Shown here: in pieces, positions 43,203 to 52,013 of the stretch
Layout: every line of letters begins with the position of its first letter
Position numbering within the stretch: the stretch's first letter is position 1
NCBI RefSeq assembly: GCF_029714945.1
Contig: NZ_CP121634.1
Location: forward strand, 4,113,001-4,177,000
DNA length: 64,000 nt
Direction: 5' to 3'
DNA from: Bradyrhizobium sp. CIAT3101
Lineage (GTDB): Bacteria; Pseudomonadota; Alphaproteobacteria; Rhizobiales; Xanthobacteraceae
Position numbers and translations under genes: made by a program
The notes under the pieces: generated by a model
Told to the model about the DNA's origin: nothing
Database searches by the model: none
Seen by the model: the letters and a program-made list of their open reading frames with translations, nothing else

Positions 43203-44318
43203 ATGATACCCGCATGCCTCTCCGACGACTTCATCCTCTGCCCGGAGAGAGAGGATATCTCTGCTGAATTCACGCGGTTGCTGACAGCGGCTCAAGAGGG
43301 CGGCGCCACCATCGCTGAATGCCTCATGATCGCGCGGCAACTGAAGCGCGACGATGAGCAGTCCTGGCATCGCGAGTGGAAGAAGCTGGCCCAGGCCAAC
43401 CGGCATCGTGCCGAGGCCGCCTTCGCGGAAGGCCATATGGCAACGGCACAACGCAACTGGCTGCGCGCGATGAACTACTACGGTGCGGCTGCGATGCCAC
43501 TCGACCCCGCCGACGAGCGCCGCTGGGTCGCGGTATTGGCGATGCAGGAATGCGCCCGCCGTTTCCTCACCGCGCGCGGGTCGGCCGGCGAGGTCGTGAC
43601 GATCCCGTGGGTCGAAGGACATTCGTTGCAGGGGTACTTCCTGCCTGCGCCTGCGGGGAACGGTCGCGCGCCGACGGTGATCTGCATCGGCGAGCCCGGC
43701 CACCGCAAGGAAGAGTTCCTGTTCAAGCTCGCGCCCCATGCGCGCGAGCGTGGGCTGTCGATGCTCGCGCTGGACCTGCTCGGCGACCAGCGCGACGATT
43801 ACGCCGACGTGCTGATGCAGCGGCGGGATCTCGAAAGCTCGGTTGGCTGCGCGATGGATTATCTGGAGCAGCGCGACGACGTCGATTTCGATCGCGTTGC
43901 GATCGTGGCGGACGGGTGGGGCTCTTCGTTCGTGGCGCGTGCGGTGTTGCAGGAGCCGCGTCTTGCTGCGGCCGTCTGCGACGGCGGCCTGTGGGACCTG
44001 CACGAGCGGTCGTTCTTCGCAAGCCGTTTCGCCGTGAGCGACCTCGGCATCGTGCCGGTGCCGCATGCGCCGCTGATGGCCTCCGGCGCCGAATGTCCGG
44101 TGTTGATCACGCTCGGCGAGGACGGCTGGCTCAAGGCCGACCGGGCGCGCCAGATCGTGCAGAAATCCAAGCTCGGCAGCTCGGATATCGTGCTGAAAGT
44201 GTTCACCGCGGCAGAGACCGGCGCGGCCCAGGCTCATGCCGACAATCCGAGCCTTGCCAACGAATTCATCTTCGATTGGCTCGAATCGCGACTCGGGGCC
44301 GTCGGCAAACGGATCTGA
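43203..44318 (+). CDS. Alpha/beta hydrolase-like protein lacking the nucleophile motif
   Basis: 371 residues. The N-terminal helical cap (WHREWKKLAQANRHRAEAAF, NWLRAMNYYGAAAMPLDPAD) matches the FrsA/DUF1100-type and 2,6-dihydroxypseudooxynicotine hydrolase family. The alpha/beta core follows (PTVICIGEPGHRKEEF, RGLSMLALDLLGDQRDDYAD). At the nucleophile elbow the sequence is VADGWGSSF where G-x-S-x-G is expected, so the catalytic Ser is missing or displaced. It may be inactive or use a shifted Ser. Confidence 0.8.
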   Translation: MIPACLSDDFILCPEREDISAEFTRLLTAAQEGGATIAECLMIARQLKRDDEQSWHREWKKLAQANRHRAEAAFAEGHMATAQRNWLRAMNYYGAAAMPLDPADERRWVAVLAMQECARRFLTARGSAGEVVTIPWVEGHSLQGYFLPAPAGNGRAPTVICIGEPGHRKEEFLFKLAPHARERGLSMLALDLLGDQRDDYADVLMQRRDLESSVGCAMDYLEQRDDVDFDRVAIVADGWGSSFVARAVLQEPRLAAAVCDGGLWDLHERSFFASRFAVSDLGIVPVPHAPLMASGAECPVLITLGEDGWLKADRARQIVQKSKLGSSDIVLKVFTAAETGAAQAHADNPSLANEFIFDWLESRLGAVGKRI

Positions 44319-44353
44319 GCGCGGCGGCCACCTGGCTCAGATACGGATGCGCC

Positions 44354-44923
44354 TCAGAAGTCGAGGGAGATCCTGACGCAGGCCTTTTCCAGCCGGGTCT
44401 TCAGCGTCGCGAGCTTGGCGGTGAATTCGGTCAGCTCGTTCTCATCGAACTCCTGGAAGACGAATTCGCGAATCGTCTTGTACTGCTCGTTGAGGCTCGC
44501 GATGTGCTTCTGCGTCTTTTCCACCAGCGACAGCCGCACCACGCGGGCGTCGGTCGGTGAGGGGCGGCGGCGCAGTAGGCCCTTCTTCTCCAGCAGCTTG
44601 GACTGGGTGGTGACGAAGGACGGGTCGACGTGAAGCAGCTTGGAGACCACGTTGACGGGGACGCCGTCGTCCTTGTCGAGGTCGGAAATCGCCATCAGAA
44701 TCAGCCATTGCGGGCCACTGATGCCCAGCGTCCTCGCCCAGAACTGACGCAGCTCCTCCAGATACATGTTGATCGACGATATCTCCCAGGTGAATCGCCT
44801 GATGAGATCCAGATTGCCGATGGAGCGGAGGCGCGCTCCTTCTTTCCTCGTCGCTGACACAGCGTCACTCCCGCAAGCTGGTTTCTTTCTGGCCGGTGTT
44901 CGCGGCGGCGATAGTCCACGCAA
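44354..44923 (-). CDS. MarR-family regulator
   Basis: 189 residues; about 30 N-terminal residues may belong to an over-long start, with a more typical start near ATG 44844-44770. The winged HTH covers about 75-150 (ISGPQWLILMAI, VSKLLHVDPSFVTTQSKLLE, KKGLLRRRPSPTDARVVRLS). It is the only regulator next to the porin gene, from which it is divergent with a 345-bp gap. A control role is possible but unproven. Confidence 0.85.
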   Translation of the reverse strand: MRGLSPPRTPARKKPACGSDAVSATRKEGARLRSIGNLDLIRRFTWEISSINMYLEELRQFWARTLGISGPQWLILMAISDLDKDDGVPVNVVSKLLHVDPSFVTTQSKLLEKKGLLRRRPSPTDARVVRLSLVEKTQKHIASLNEQYKTIREFVFQEFDENELTEFTAKLATLKTRLEKACVRISLDF

Positions 44924-45268
44924 GTCTGCCCTGACGCAAGTGCAGAGCAGGGTAATTGTGTCACGGAAATTACAAATATGATCCGGTCAGCATTTTGGCT
45001 CAGGTCCGGTGTTGCGCTACGGACACAGAGTTATTGAAACAACAAAGCTGAGCTAATAAACTATTTTGATTAAGGGAACGGCGCAGGCATATTGATCCGT
45101 GACGGTGGGGGGTTCTCGATCGTCCCGTTGCAGGTGGTTCGCTCACGTCCCTCGCGTCGAATGCGGGTGTGTCCGAAAGCGCTAAGCGGCCGAGCGGATT
45201 TGAAGAGACGGGGATCTGGGGGGCCTCACGGTCCGGTCTCCGCTAAATGAGCAACTTGGAGGTTTTAT
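44924..45268. promoter_or_regulatory. Upstream region of the major porin gene
   Basis: 345 bp with no gene. The central part is AT-rich (GCTAATAAACTATTTTGATT near 45052-45071) and would hold the porin promoter, leaving a long untranslated leader of roughly 190 bp. GGAGG lies six bases before the porin ATG. No clear palindrome was seen. Confidence 0.45.
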
Positions 45269-46813
45269 ATGAAAGTGGTGAAGAGCCTTTTGCTCGGCAC
45301 TGCGGCGGGTCTGATCGCCGTCGGTGGAGCTCAGGCGGCTGATCTTCCGGTCAAGGCCAAGGCGGTCGAATACGTGAAGATCTGCTCGCTGTACGGTGCG
45401 GGTTTCTACTACATCCCGGGCACCGACACCTGCATCAAGCTGGGTGGCTACCTGCGCGCTGACGCGATTCTTGGCGGCGCCGGCGACTATGGTTTCAATA
45501 ACAGCACGAGCTCCGTGAACGGTGGGTCAAACAACCGCGTCACCAACTACTACTACAGCCGCGCCCGTTTCGACCTGAACGTCGACACCCGCACGGCGAC
45601 CGAGTACGGCGTTGTTCGCACCTACGCCGACATGGTTTTCACCTATGATACGTCCAACGTCACCGGCAGCAGCCCGTCGACGATCTCGTCCAGCACGCCT
45701 GCGCTCGGTCTCTACCATGCGTTCATCCAGTTCGCTGGGTTCACCATGGGCCGCACGGTCTCGATCTTCGACGCCCCGTGGCAGAGCTATCCGGCTGGCG
45801 GTCCCGATTCCATTCCGGGCGGCTCCAACCACGTCAACGGCGTGAACCAGTTCGCTTATACGGCTGACTTCGGCCAGGGCATCACCGGTTCGCTGGCGTT
45901 GGAAGAAGAAACGACGGCGTCGAACGGCCAGTCGAACCTGTGGAACGTCACCGGTTTCACGGCCTCCAGCGCTGTTAACGGCGCGGGTGCCATCGTCACC
46001 ACCTCTGCTGCTGCAAACGCTGCCGCTGCTCTGATCCAGGGCAACTATGGCGTCCAGGCCTGGGGTGGTACGCGCACGCCGGATATCATTGGTCAGGTTC
46101 GTGTCGACCAGGCTTGGGGTCTTGCCCAGCTGTCGGTTGCTGCGAAGGATCTGCATCCCGGCTACTACGGCACCACGGAATCCAGCGGTCATCCGTCGGA
46201 CAAGTGGGGCTGGGCTGTCCAGGGTTCGTTGTCGATCAAGAACATCCCGACTGGTGCTGGCGACGTTATCAACTTGCAGGCCGTCTACACCGACGGTGCA
46301 ACGCGCTACAACTTCCAGAGCCTGTTCCCGCAGAGCTTCTTCATGTTCAGCGGCAGCAGCGCGGCGTACCAGAGCATCGGCTTTGCCGGTCTTGCTGACG
46401 GCGTGTTCGGCGCTGGCGGCAGCATCGATACCGTCAAGACCTGGGGCGTCCGTGGTGGCTATACCCACAACTGGAGCCCGAACTGGTCGAGCGCCGTCTA
46501 CGGCGGTTATGCCCAGCTGAAGTACGGTACCACGGGCAAGGCCCTGATCTGCGCCAACTTCGCTTCGATCGCAGGGGCCGGTGCGACCTGTAACCCGGAC
46601 TTCAACTTCGGCGTCGTCGGCGTCAACACCGTCTGGACCCCGGTCAAGAACCTGGCGTTCACGGCCGACCTGAGCTGGTCGCGTCTGGACCAGAAGTACT
46701 CCGGCACGATCACTGCCCCGGCCATTTCGACTGCCGCCAAGCCGGGCGCCGTGTACGAGCTGAAGGACCAGAACTCGGTGACCATGATGCTGCGCGCTCA
46801 GCGCAACTTCTAA
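45269..46813 (+). CDS. Major outer-membrane porin (Omp2b/porin_2 type)
   Basis: 514 residues. A clear signal peptide (VKSLLLGTAAGLIAVGGAQA, cleaved before ADLPVKAK) is followed by the family opening YVKICSLYGAGFYYIPGTDT and CIKLGGYLRADA. The protein ends in aromatic Phe (QRNF) as needed for BAM insertion. The middle alternates short beta strands. It is a trimeric 16-stranded general porin. A strong terminator follows at 46839, and it appears monocistronic. Confidence 0.96.
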   Translation: MKVVKSLLLGTAAGLIAVGGAQAADLPVKAKAVEYVKICSLYGAGFYYIPGTDTCIKLGGYLRADAILGGAGDYGFNNSTSSVNGGSNNRVTNYYYSRARFDLNVDTRTATEYGVVRTYADMVFTYDTSNVTGSSPSTISSSTPALGLYHAFIQFAGFTMGRTVSIFDAPWQSYPAGGPDSIPGGSNHVNGVNQFAYTADFGQGITGSLALEEETTASNGQSNLWNVTGFTASSAVNGAGAIVTTSAAANAAAALIQGNYGVQAWGGTRTPDIIGQVRVDQAWGLAQLSVAAKDLHPGYYGTTESSGHPSDKWGWAVQGSLSIKNIPTGAGDVINLQAVYTDGATRYNFQSLFPQSFFMFSGSSAAYQSIGFAGLADGVFGAGGSIDTVKTWGVRGGYTHNWSPNWSSAVYGGYAQLKYGTTGKALICANFASIAGAGATCNPDFNFGVVGVNTVWTPVKNLAFTADLSWSRLDQKYSGTITAPAISTAAKPGAVYELKDQNSVTMMLRAQRNF

Positions 46814-46838
46814 GATTGGTCGCGTCAATCGATCAGAG

Positions 46839-46869
46839 AGCCCCGGCGGGAAACCGCCGGGGCTTTTTT
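46839..46869 (+). terminator. Rho-independent terminator of the porin gene
   Basis: AGCCCCGGCGG (46839-46849) and CCGCCGGGGCT (46854-46864) with a GAAA loop and a T-run, 25 bp after the porin stop codon. Confidence 0.95.
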
Positions 46870-47038
46870 CTGCCGTGATGGCGGTTTCGAAAAACCGAAC
46901 TCTCCTGCACGCGCGGCGAAGACGAGCTATGCGTATCGATCGCTACCAAACTTATTTACTTACCTGAGCTGCTCAGCTATATAGCTGTCAGCCGGTTTCA
47001 AAAGATCACGGCTCTTAGCTTCACGCTAAGCCTCCAGA

Positions 47039-47069
47039 GACCTCCGGTAGTGCCCTGCCGGAGGTTTTT
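47039..47069 (+). terminator. Rho-independent terminator, possibly of a small RNA
   Basis: ACCTCCGG and CCGGAGGT form the stem, followed by TTTTTC, with no plus-strand gene between it and the porin terminator 170 bp earlier. A terminator without a gene may mark a small RNA starting near 46920-46980 (AT-rich, TTACTTACCTGAGC). Confidence 0.6.
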
Positions 47070-47109
47070 CGTTGTGGGGCCGGGTTATGGGTCCAAGGGA
47101 TGGCGCGTG

Positions 47110-47589
47110 TCAGCCGCGCATGACACGCGCACGCGAGTTCGGCCGGTAGGCGAGGCGGCTGTGGCCAGCGCAATAGGGCTGTCCGTCGTGGGCGGCGTTG
47201 CCGCAGAAGCAGAAATCCTCTGCACCGGGCGTCGAGATCGGCCAGCGGCAGCGGTTTTCGCCGAGCTCCATCAGCGAGCAGCGATTGGCGTCATCAATTG
47301 GACCTGCCACCACAGGCGCATCGGTCTCGCCGTAGATCGTTGCGAGCATTTCGTATTGCAGCCGCGGCACGGTTCGCGTCGCGCGCGCTGGCGGTGCGAG
47401 GCTGCGCTCGAGCCTGCGGTCTTCGACCGCGCGGCTGCGCGTCAGATTGAGCCGCGACAGCTTGCCGATCACCGCATTGCGGCTGACGCCGATATCGGCG
47501 GCGATCTCGCGGCAGGAGAGGCCGGCTTCGAAATGCAGCTTCAGAAGTTCAATTCGTTCGTTGGTCCAGGTTGGTGAGAGAACAGGCAT
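47110..47589 (-). CDS. GcrA-family cell-cycle regulator
   Basis: 159 residues. The N-terminal helix-turn-helix (WTNERIELLKLHFEAG, LSCREIAADIGVSRNAVIGK) and C-terminal zinc-like tail (CSLMELGENRCRWPI, FCFCGNAAHDGQPYCAGH) are characteristic of GcrA. In Caulobacter it binds sigma-70 and CcrM-methylated DNA to drive cell-cycle genes. A divergent N-terminus compared with typical family members suggests a paralogue. It is separated from the porin by two terminators. Confidence 0.88.
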   Translation of the reverse strand: MPVLSPTWTNERIELLKLHFEAGLSCREIAADIGVSRNAVIGKLSRLNLTRSRAVEDRRLERSLAPPARATRTVPRLQYEMLATIYGETDAPVVAGPIDDANRCSLMELGENRCRWPISTPGAEDFCFCGNAAHDGQPYCAGHSRLAYRPNSRARVMRG

Positions 47590-47661
47590 TGTAACGGTCC
47601 CAGGTTGCAGATGTCGGCCATCCGCTTCGCGAGATCCGTCCGCTTCACGTACTTGGCGTGC

Positions 47662-47859
47662 TCACGTCCTGCCATTGTCGCGAATCGACAAAAGCCCGTC
47701 CTTGATGGCGAGACGGATGCCTTCCTCGATCAAGGTACGTGCGACGCCGGGAACGCTGGTGCCGTGGGTGCCCTGTCTCACCAACTTCTCCAGGTAGGTG
47801 ATGGTCGAGAGCGCCAAGGTTACGGGAATGCGGTCAGTCTCGGCTTTTTCGGTGGCCAT
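47662..47859 (-). CDS. Small ribbon-helix-helix-like protein
   Basis: 65 residues. The segment IPVTLALSTITYLEKLVRQG and VARTLIEEGIRLAI fit an RHH-type DNA-binding domain with a hydrophobic core. It may act as an autorepressor. No toxin partner is adjacent. It is close to the GcrA-family gene (73 bp) and in the same direction. Confidence 0.7.
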   Translation of the reverse strand: MATEKAETDRIPVTLALSTITYLEKLVRQGTHGTSVPGVARTLIEEGIRLAIKDGLLSIRDNGRT

Positions 47860-48060
47860 GGCCCGAACGCTAGCCTCTTACTCAGGTACATAAAAGTAAC
47901 GATTAAGACTCTATTTAGGTTCAGGGGCAGAAGTCAAATGCCGGCTGAGGTCATCGCCTAGCCTGTTGGAATCGTGAAGGAAATCAGGTGTGATTCAGCG
48001 CGCCGCCCGGAGTGTCCGGGCGGTGGGGAAGCGTGGAGCGGTCAGGAGGTGCCGGCGCGA

Positions 48061-49002
48061 TCAGCCGTGCACGATCGCCTTTTCGATCATGCAATGGATG
48101 CCCTTGGAGCCGTTGACGGTCTGGGTCACCCGCAGATCGGCCGCAAGACTGCACAGTGTATAGGAGTCCTCGCGCGACAGGTTTCGCGTCTCGCCAAGCA
48201 GCACGATCATGTCGCGCAGTGCTCGCACCGCGCATTGGTCGAGGTCGGGGTCCATCGCCATGGTCATGTAGTGGGTCGGCGTTTCAGCGCGCGGATATTC
48301 GAATCTCAAATCCTTGCGCAGCGTCAGCCGGAAGCGGCCCTGCAACGCCGTCTCGATCGCGGTGACGCAGACCTCGCCGTCGCCCTGAACGCCGTGACCG
48401 TCTCCGCAGGAGAACATCGCGCCCGGGACAAACACCGGCAGATACAATGTCGCGCCGGCGCCGAGCTCCTTGTTGTCGAGATTGCCGCCCATGGCGCGCG
48501 GAACGAGCGAGGAGATTCGGCCCCAGGCCGGCGGCGGCGAAACGCCCATCACGCCGAAGAACGGCTTGAGCGGCAAATCGAGGCCCCACGGCATCCGGCC
48601 GACCATCCGCGACCGGTCCAGGGGAATGTTGAGGATCCGCGTCTCGTGGAAATCGTCGGGCAGGGTGCCGGACAGCGGCTTGATCATGTTCCAGCCCCAG
48701 TCCTGGCGAAGCTGGACGTCGAGGATCTCGACTGCGAGCACATCGCCGGGCTCGGCCCCTTCGACCGCGATCGGGCCGGTCAGGATGTGGCCGGGGAGCA
48801 TGCGCTCGTTCTTGGCATGAACCTCGAACATCTCCGGCGGAATGTGAAACTTGCTGCGGTCGGGCAGCATGTCCGGGCCGCCGCTGATGGTGTCGACGGT
48901 CACCTCATCGCCACTGGCGACGGTGAGCACGGGCTTGAGCGCGGCTTCAAAGAAGCCCCAATGGCAGGTTTCGGGACTTGAATGCAGGTGATGATGGGTC
49001 AT
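48061..49002 (-). CDS. Acetamidase/formamidase family protein
   Basis: 313 residues from ATG 49002 (THHHLHSSPETCHWGFF); an in-frame ATG at 49038 is less likely. The family beta-sandwich features are seen (HILTGPIAVEGAEPGD, RRAMGGNLDNKELGAG-type region, and GDGHGVQGDGEVCVTAIE). It should hydrolyse short amides to ammonia and acid, a nitrogen-scavenging role. A short repeat separates it from the YdcF-like gene. Confidence 0.9.
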   Translation of the reverse strand: MTHHHLHSSPETCHWGFFEAALKPVLTVASGDEVTVDTISGGPDMLPDRSKFHIPPEMFEVHAKNERMLPGHILTGPIAVEGAEPGDVLAVEILDVQLRQDWGWNMIKPLSGTLPDDFHETRILNIPLDRSRMVGRMPWGLDLPLKPFFGVMGVSPPPAWGRISSLVPRAMGGNLDNKELGAGATLYLPVFVPGAMFSCGDGHGVQGDGEVCVTAIETALQGRFRLTLRKDLRFEYPRAETPTHYMTMAMDPDLDQCAVRALRDMIVLLGETRNLSREDSYTLCSLAADLRVTQTVNGSKGIHCMIEKAIVHG

Positions 49003-49049
49003 TTGCCGCGTCCAATCGGTTTCATCAGAACTTGTCATGGGATCTGTTA

Positions 49050-49131
49050 TGCCCGGGCTTGACCCGGCAATCGATCCACTCCCAAGAAGATTTCTGAAGA
49101 TGGGCGGGCGGGTCAAGCCCGGGCACCACGA
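49050..49131. repeat. Palindromic intergenic repeat
   Basis: ATGCCCGGGCTTGACCCGGC (left) is repeated in inverted form on the right (GCGGGTCAAGCCCGGGCAC). Such rhizobial intergenic elements are multi-copy and form long hairpins; this one sits between the divergent acetamidase and YdcF-like genes. Confidence 0.75.
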
Positions 49132-49151
49132 GCATTTCAGCGAGGCTTCCC

Positions 49152-49955
49152 CTGTACTTCTTTCTTTCCAAGACGTTCGGCGCCGCAGTGGTGCCGATCA
49201 ATTTTCTGGTCGAGCTCGGGATCATCTCGGTCGTGCTGATGGCAACGCGCTTTGCCGGGCTCGGCCGGAAACTGGCCGCGACCACGCTGATCCTGCTCGC
49301 GCTCGCCGCGTTTTCGCCGCTCAACAATCTGCTGCTCTATCCACTGGAGGCACGCTTTCCCGCGTGGGATCCATCGCGGGGCGCGCCTGACGGCATCATC
49401 GTGCTGGGCGGCTCGGTTGATACCGACCTGTCGGCCGCACATCACACGCCGGTGGTCTTGCACGCGGCCGATCGTTTTTTCGCGCCGGCCGAGCTTGCAC
49501 GTCGCTATCCGAATGCGCGCGTCGTCTTCACCGGCGGCACGTCGAACCTGATCTCGACCGACGCCAAGGAGGCCGACTATTCCGCGCCGATCCTGGAAAA
49601 CCTCGGCATACCCAAGGAGCGCCTGATCCTTGAGCGCGATTCCCGCAACACCTGGGAGAATGCGATCTTCACGAAGAAGCTGGTTGCGCCAAAACCGGGC
49701 GAGCGGTGGCTTTTGGTCACGTCCGCCTTCCACATGCCGCGCTCGATGGGAATCTTCCGCAAGGCGGGCTTCGACGTCGAGGCCTATCCCGTAGACTGGC
49801 GGACCGGCGGGCCTGATGATGTTCTCTCCTTCACGAACAATGGCGCAGACGGGCTCGAAAGGACCAACGTGGCTGTGCGCGAATGGATCGGCCTCGTGGC
49901 CTACCGCCTCATGGGCAGGACCAGCGAGTTGCTTCCCGGGCCGGCCAAGGACTAG
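49152..49955 (+). CDS. YdcF-like (DUF218) membrane protein with a likely CTG start
   Basis: 268 residues if read from CTG 49152; from the GTG at 49188 it would be 255. The upstream CTG gives LYFFLSKTFGAAVVPINFLV, matching the family's usual M-Y-F-F-L-S-K opening, and GCGAGG eight bases before the CTG supports it. One or two membrane segments lie near the start (ELGIISVVLMATRF, TTLILLALAAFSP). The DUF218 motifs IIVLGGSVD, RVVFTGGTS and TSAFHMPRSMGI are present. The role is likely in envelope or vancomycin-tolerance-type functions. Confidence 0.82.
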   Translation: MYFFLSKTFGAAVVPINFLVELGIISVVLMATRFAGLGRKLAATTLILLALAAFSPLNNLLLYPLEARFPAWDPSRGAPDGIIVLGGSVDTDLSAAHHTPVVLHAADRFFAPAELARRYPNARVVFTGGTSNLISTDAKEADYSAPILENLGIPKERLILERDSRNTWENAIFTKKLVAPKPGERWLLVTSAFHMPRSMGIFRKAGFDVEAYPVDWRTGGPDDVLSFTNNGADGLERTNVAVREWIGLVAYRLMGRTSELLPGPAKD

Positions 49956-50011
49956 AACAGGCCTCGGAAGCCCAACAATAGGCGTCGGTAACGACGCGCC
50001 GGGAGGACGCC

Positions 50012-50794
50012 ATGCAGCAGCCAGCCGCTGATAAGATCGATCTTGCCGGCCTCGTGGCCGATCTCAACAGCCTGTTGCGGCTGAAGACCACGGTGATCGG
50101 CATGAAGCTGTTCGCCCATGCCGCGGACATGGAGGCGATCCCGAAGATCCGGCGGCCGAATGCAGTCCACACCACCGACCAGATCGTCAGCATGGCCTCG
50201 CGCCTGGGATGGACCGTCGGCATTACCGGCGATGATCTCGTCGGCGCGCAGTGCCGCGCGGTGATCGGGCTCGCGCCGCAGGACGAGAAATGGCTCGCCG
50301 GCGAAAATTATGTCGGCGTCTGGCACGGCACTGCCGAAGACGCGCGCAAGCGCCAGGAGGCGCTGGACGTGGTTCCGTTCGGGCAATATCAGGCACTCGC
50401 GGCCAGCCCGCTGGCGAGCGGGCGGCTTGATCCGCCCGACATCTGCCTCGTTTATGCGACGCCCGGGCAGATGATCATCCTGATCAACGGGCTGCAATAT
50501 ACCGGCTACAAGAAGTTCGAATGGGGCGTGGTCGGCGAGACCGCGTGCGCGGATTCCTGGGGGCGGGCGCTCAAAAGCGGCGAGCCCAGCCTGTCCTTGC
50601 CATGCTATGCCGAACGGCGCTATGGCGGCGTGCCGGACGAGGAGATGCTGATGGCCTTGAAGCCTGCGCATCTCGCCAAGGCGATCGAGGGCATGAAGGC
50701 GCTGGCCAAGAACGGCCTGCGCTATCCGATCCCGCCCTATGGTATTCAAAGCGACGTCCGTGCCGGCATGGGCGTGAGTTACGCGAAGAAGTAA
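50012..50794 (+). CDS. DUF169-family protein
   Basis: 260 residues with GGGAGG upstream. The start IDLAGLVADLNSLLRLKTTVIGMKLF and the segment CADSWGRALKSGEPSLSLPC, YGGVPDEEMLMAL are typical of DUF169 proteins, soluble and often near redox or C1 genes. The function is unknown. It precedes the saccharopine-dehydrogenase-like pair by 11 bp, so it is probably in one operon with them. Confidence 0.85.
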   Translation: MQQPAADKIDLAGLVADLNSLLRLKTTVIGMKLFAHAADMEAIPKIRRPNAVHTTDQIVSMASRLGWTVGITGDDLVGAQCRAVIGLAPQDEKWLAGENYVGVWHGTAEDARKRQEALDVVPFGQYQALAASPLASGRLDPPDICLVYATPGQMIILINGLQYTGYKKFEWGVVGETACADSWGRALKSGEPSLSLPCYAERRYGGVPDEEMLMALKPAHLAKAIEGMKALAKNGLRYPIPPYGIQSDVRAGMGVSYAKK

Positions 50795-50805
50795 AAAGGC
50801 CAGTC

Positions 50806-51984
50806 ATGAGCTCTGCGAAATTCGACATCGTCGTCTACGGCGCGACCGGTTTCACCGGTCAGCTCGTCGCCGAATATCTGGCGGCGCATTACAAGAACGA
50901 CAAGCAGCTCAAATGGGCGATGGCGGGTCGCAGCCTCGACAAGCTGAAATCCGTGCGCGACGCGATCGGCGCATCCGCGGACACACCGCTGATCGTCGCC
51001 GATGCCTCCGATGCGGCCTCGCTGAAAGCGATGGCGGAGCGGACGATGTCGGTGATCACGACGGTCGGCCCGTACCAGCTCTACGGCGAGGAACTGCTGG
51101 CGGCCTGCGTCGCCACCGGCACGGATTATTTCGATCTCTGTGGCGAGCCGATCTGGATGCGGCAGATGATCGATAAGTACGACGCGGCTGCAAAGGAAAG
51201 CGGCGCGCGTATCGTGTTCTCCTGCGGCTTCGATTCCGTGCCGTTCGAGCTCGGTGCGTTCTTCGTGCAGGAAGAGGCCAGGCGCGTGTTCGGCGCGCCC
51301 GCCGCGCGCGTGAAGGGCCGTGTGCGCGACATGCGCGGCACGCTCTCGGGCGGCACCGCGGCAAGCGCGAAGGCAACTTTCGACGCCGTCGCCAAGGACA
51401 TGAGCCTCGTCGCGATCCTGAGCGATCCGTTCGCGCTCACGCCGGGCTTCACCGGCCCGAAGCAGCCGAAGGGCAACAGGCCGCTGCTCGAGGAGGATCT
51501 GCAATCCTGGGCCGCGCCGTTCATGATGGCGCTGATCAACACCCGCAATGTCCATCGCTCCAACCTGCTGATGGGCTTCCCCTACGGTCAGGACTTCGTC
51601 TACGACGAGATGGTTTTGACCGGCCCCGGCGAGAAGGGCGAGGCCAATGCCAAGCGCGTGATGGCGGCCAACGCCGAGAAGACCGGTCCGAGTGCGCCGA
51701 AGCCGGGTGAGGGCCCCTCGAAGGAGGAGCGCGAGAACGGGCTCTTCAATCTGCTCTATGTCGCGATCGCGCCCGACGGCCGTGCGGTCCGGGCCGGTGT
51801 CACCGGCGACCGCGATCCCGGCTACGGTTCGACCTCGAAGATGATCTCCGAATGCGCGATCTGCATGCTGCGCGACGTCACCGACGTCGCCGCCGGCTTC
51901 TGGACGCCGGGCGCAGCGATGCAGCACAAGCTGATCAAGCGGCTTCAAGACAATGCGGGGCTGACGTTCGCCGTGGAAGCATGA
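50806..51984 (+). CDS. Saccharopine dehydrogenase-like oxidoreductase, copy 1
   Basis: 392 residues from ATG 50806. The Rossmann start FDIVVYGATGFTGQLVAEYL fits the trans-acting enoyl-reductase/saccharopine dehydrogenase-like family. The cysteine motif CGEPIWMRQMIDKY and FSCGFDSVPFELGAFF are conserved in both copies. Substrates in this family range from lysine-pathway intermediates to lipids; none is implied here. It is 70-75 percent identical by eye to the next gene. Confidence 0.88.
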   Translation: MSSAKFDIVVYGATGFTGQLVAEYLAAHYKNDKQLKWAMAGRSLDKLKSVRDAIGASADTPLIVADASDAASLKAMAERTMSVITTVGPYQLYGEELLAACVATGTDYFDLCGEPIWMRQMIDKYDAAAKESGARIVFSCGFDSVPFELGAFFVQEEARRVFGAPAARVKGRVRDMRGTLSGGTAASAKATFDAVAKDMSLVAILSDPFALTPGFTGPKQPKGNRPLLEEDLQSWAAPFMMALINTRNVHRSNLLMGFPYGQDFVYDEMVLTGPGEKGEANAKRVMAANAEKTGPSAPKPGEGPSKEERENGLFNLLYVAIAPDGRAVRAGVTGDRDPGYGSTSKMISECAICMLRDVTDVAAGFWTPGAAMQHKLIKRLQDNAGLTFAVEA

Positions 51985-52013
51985 GGCCTGCGACGCCTGA
52001 GTGAGCGTGATCC

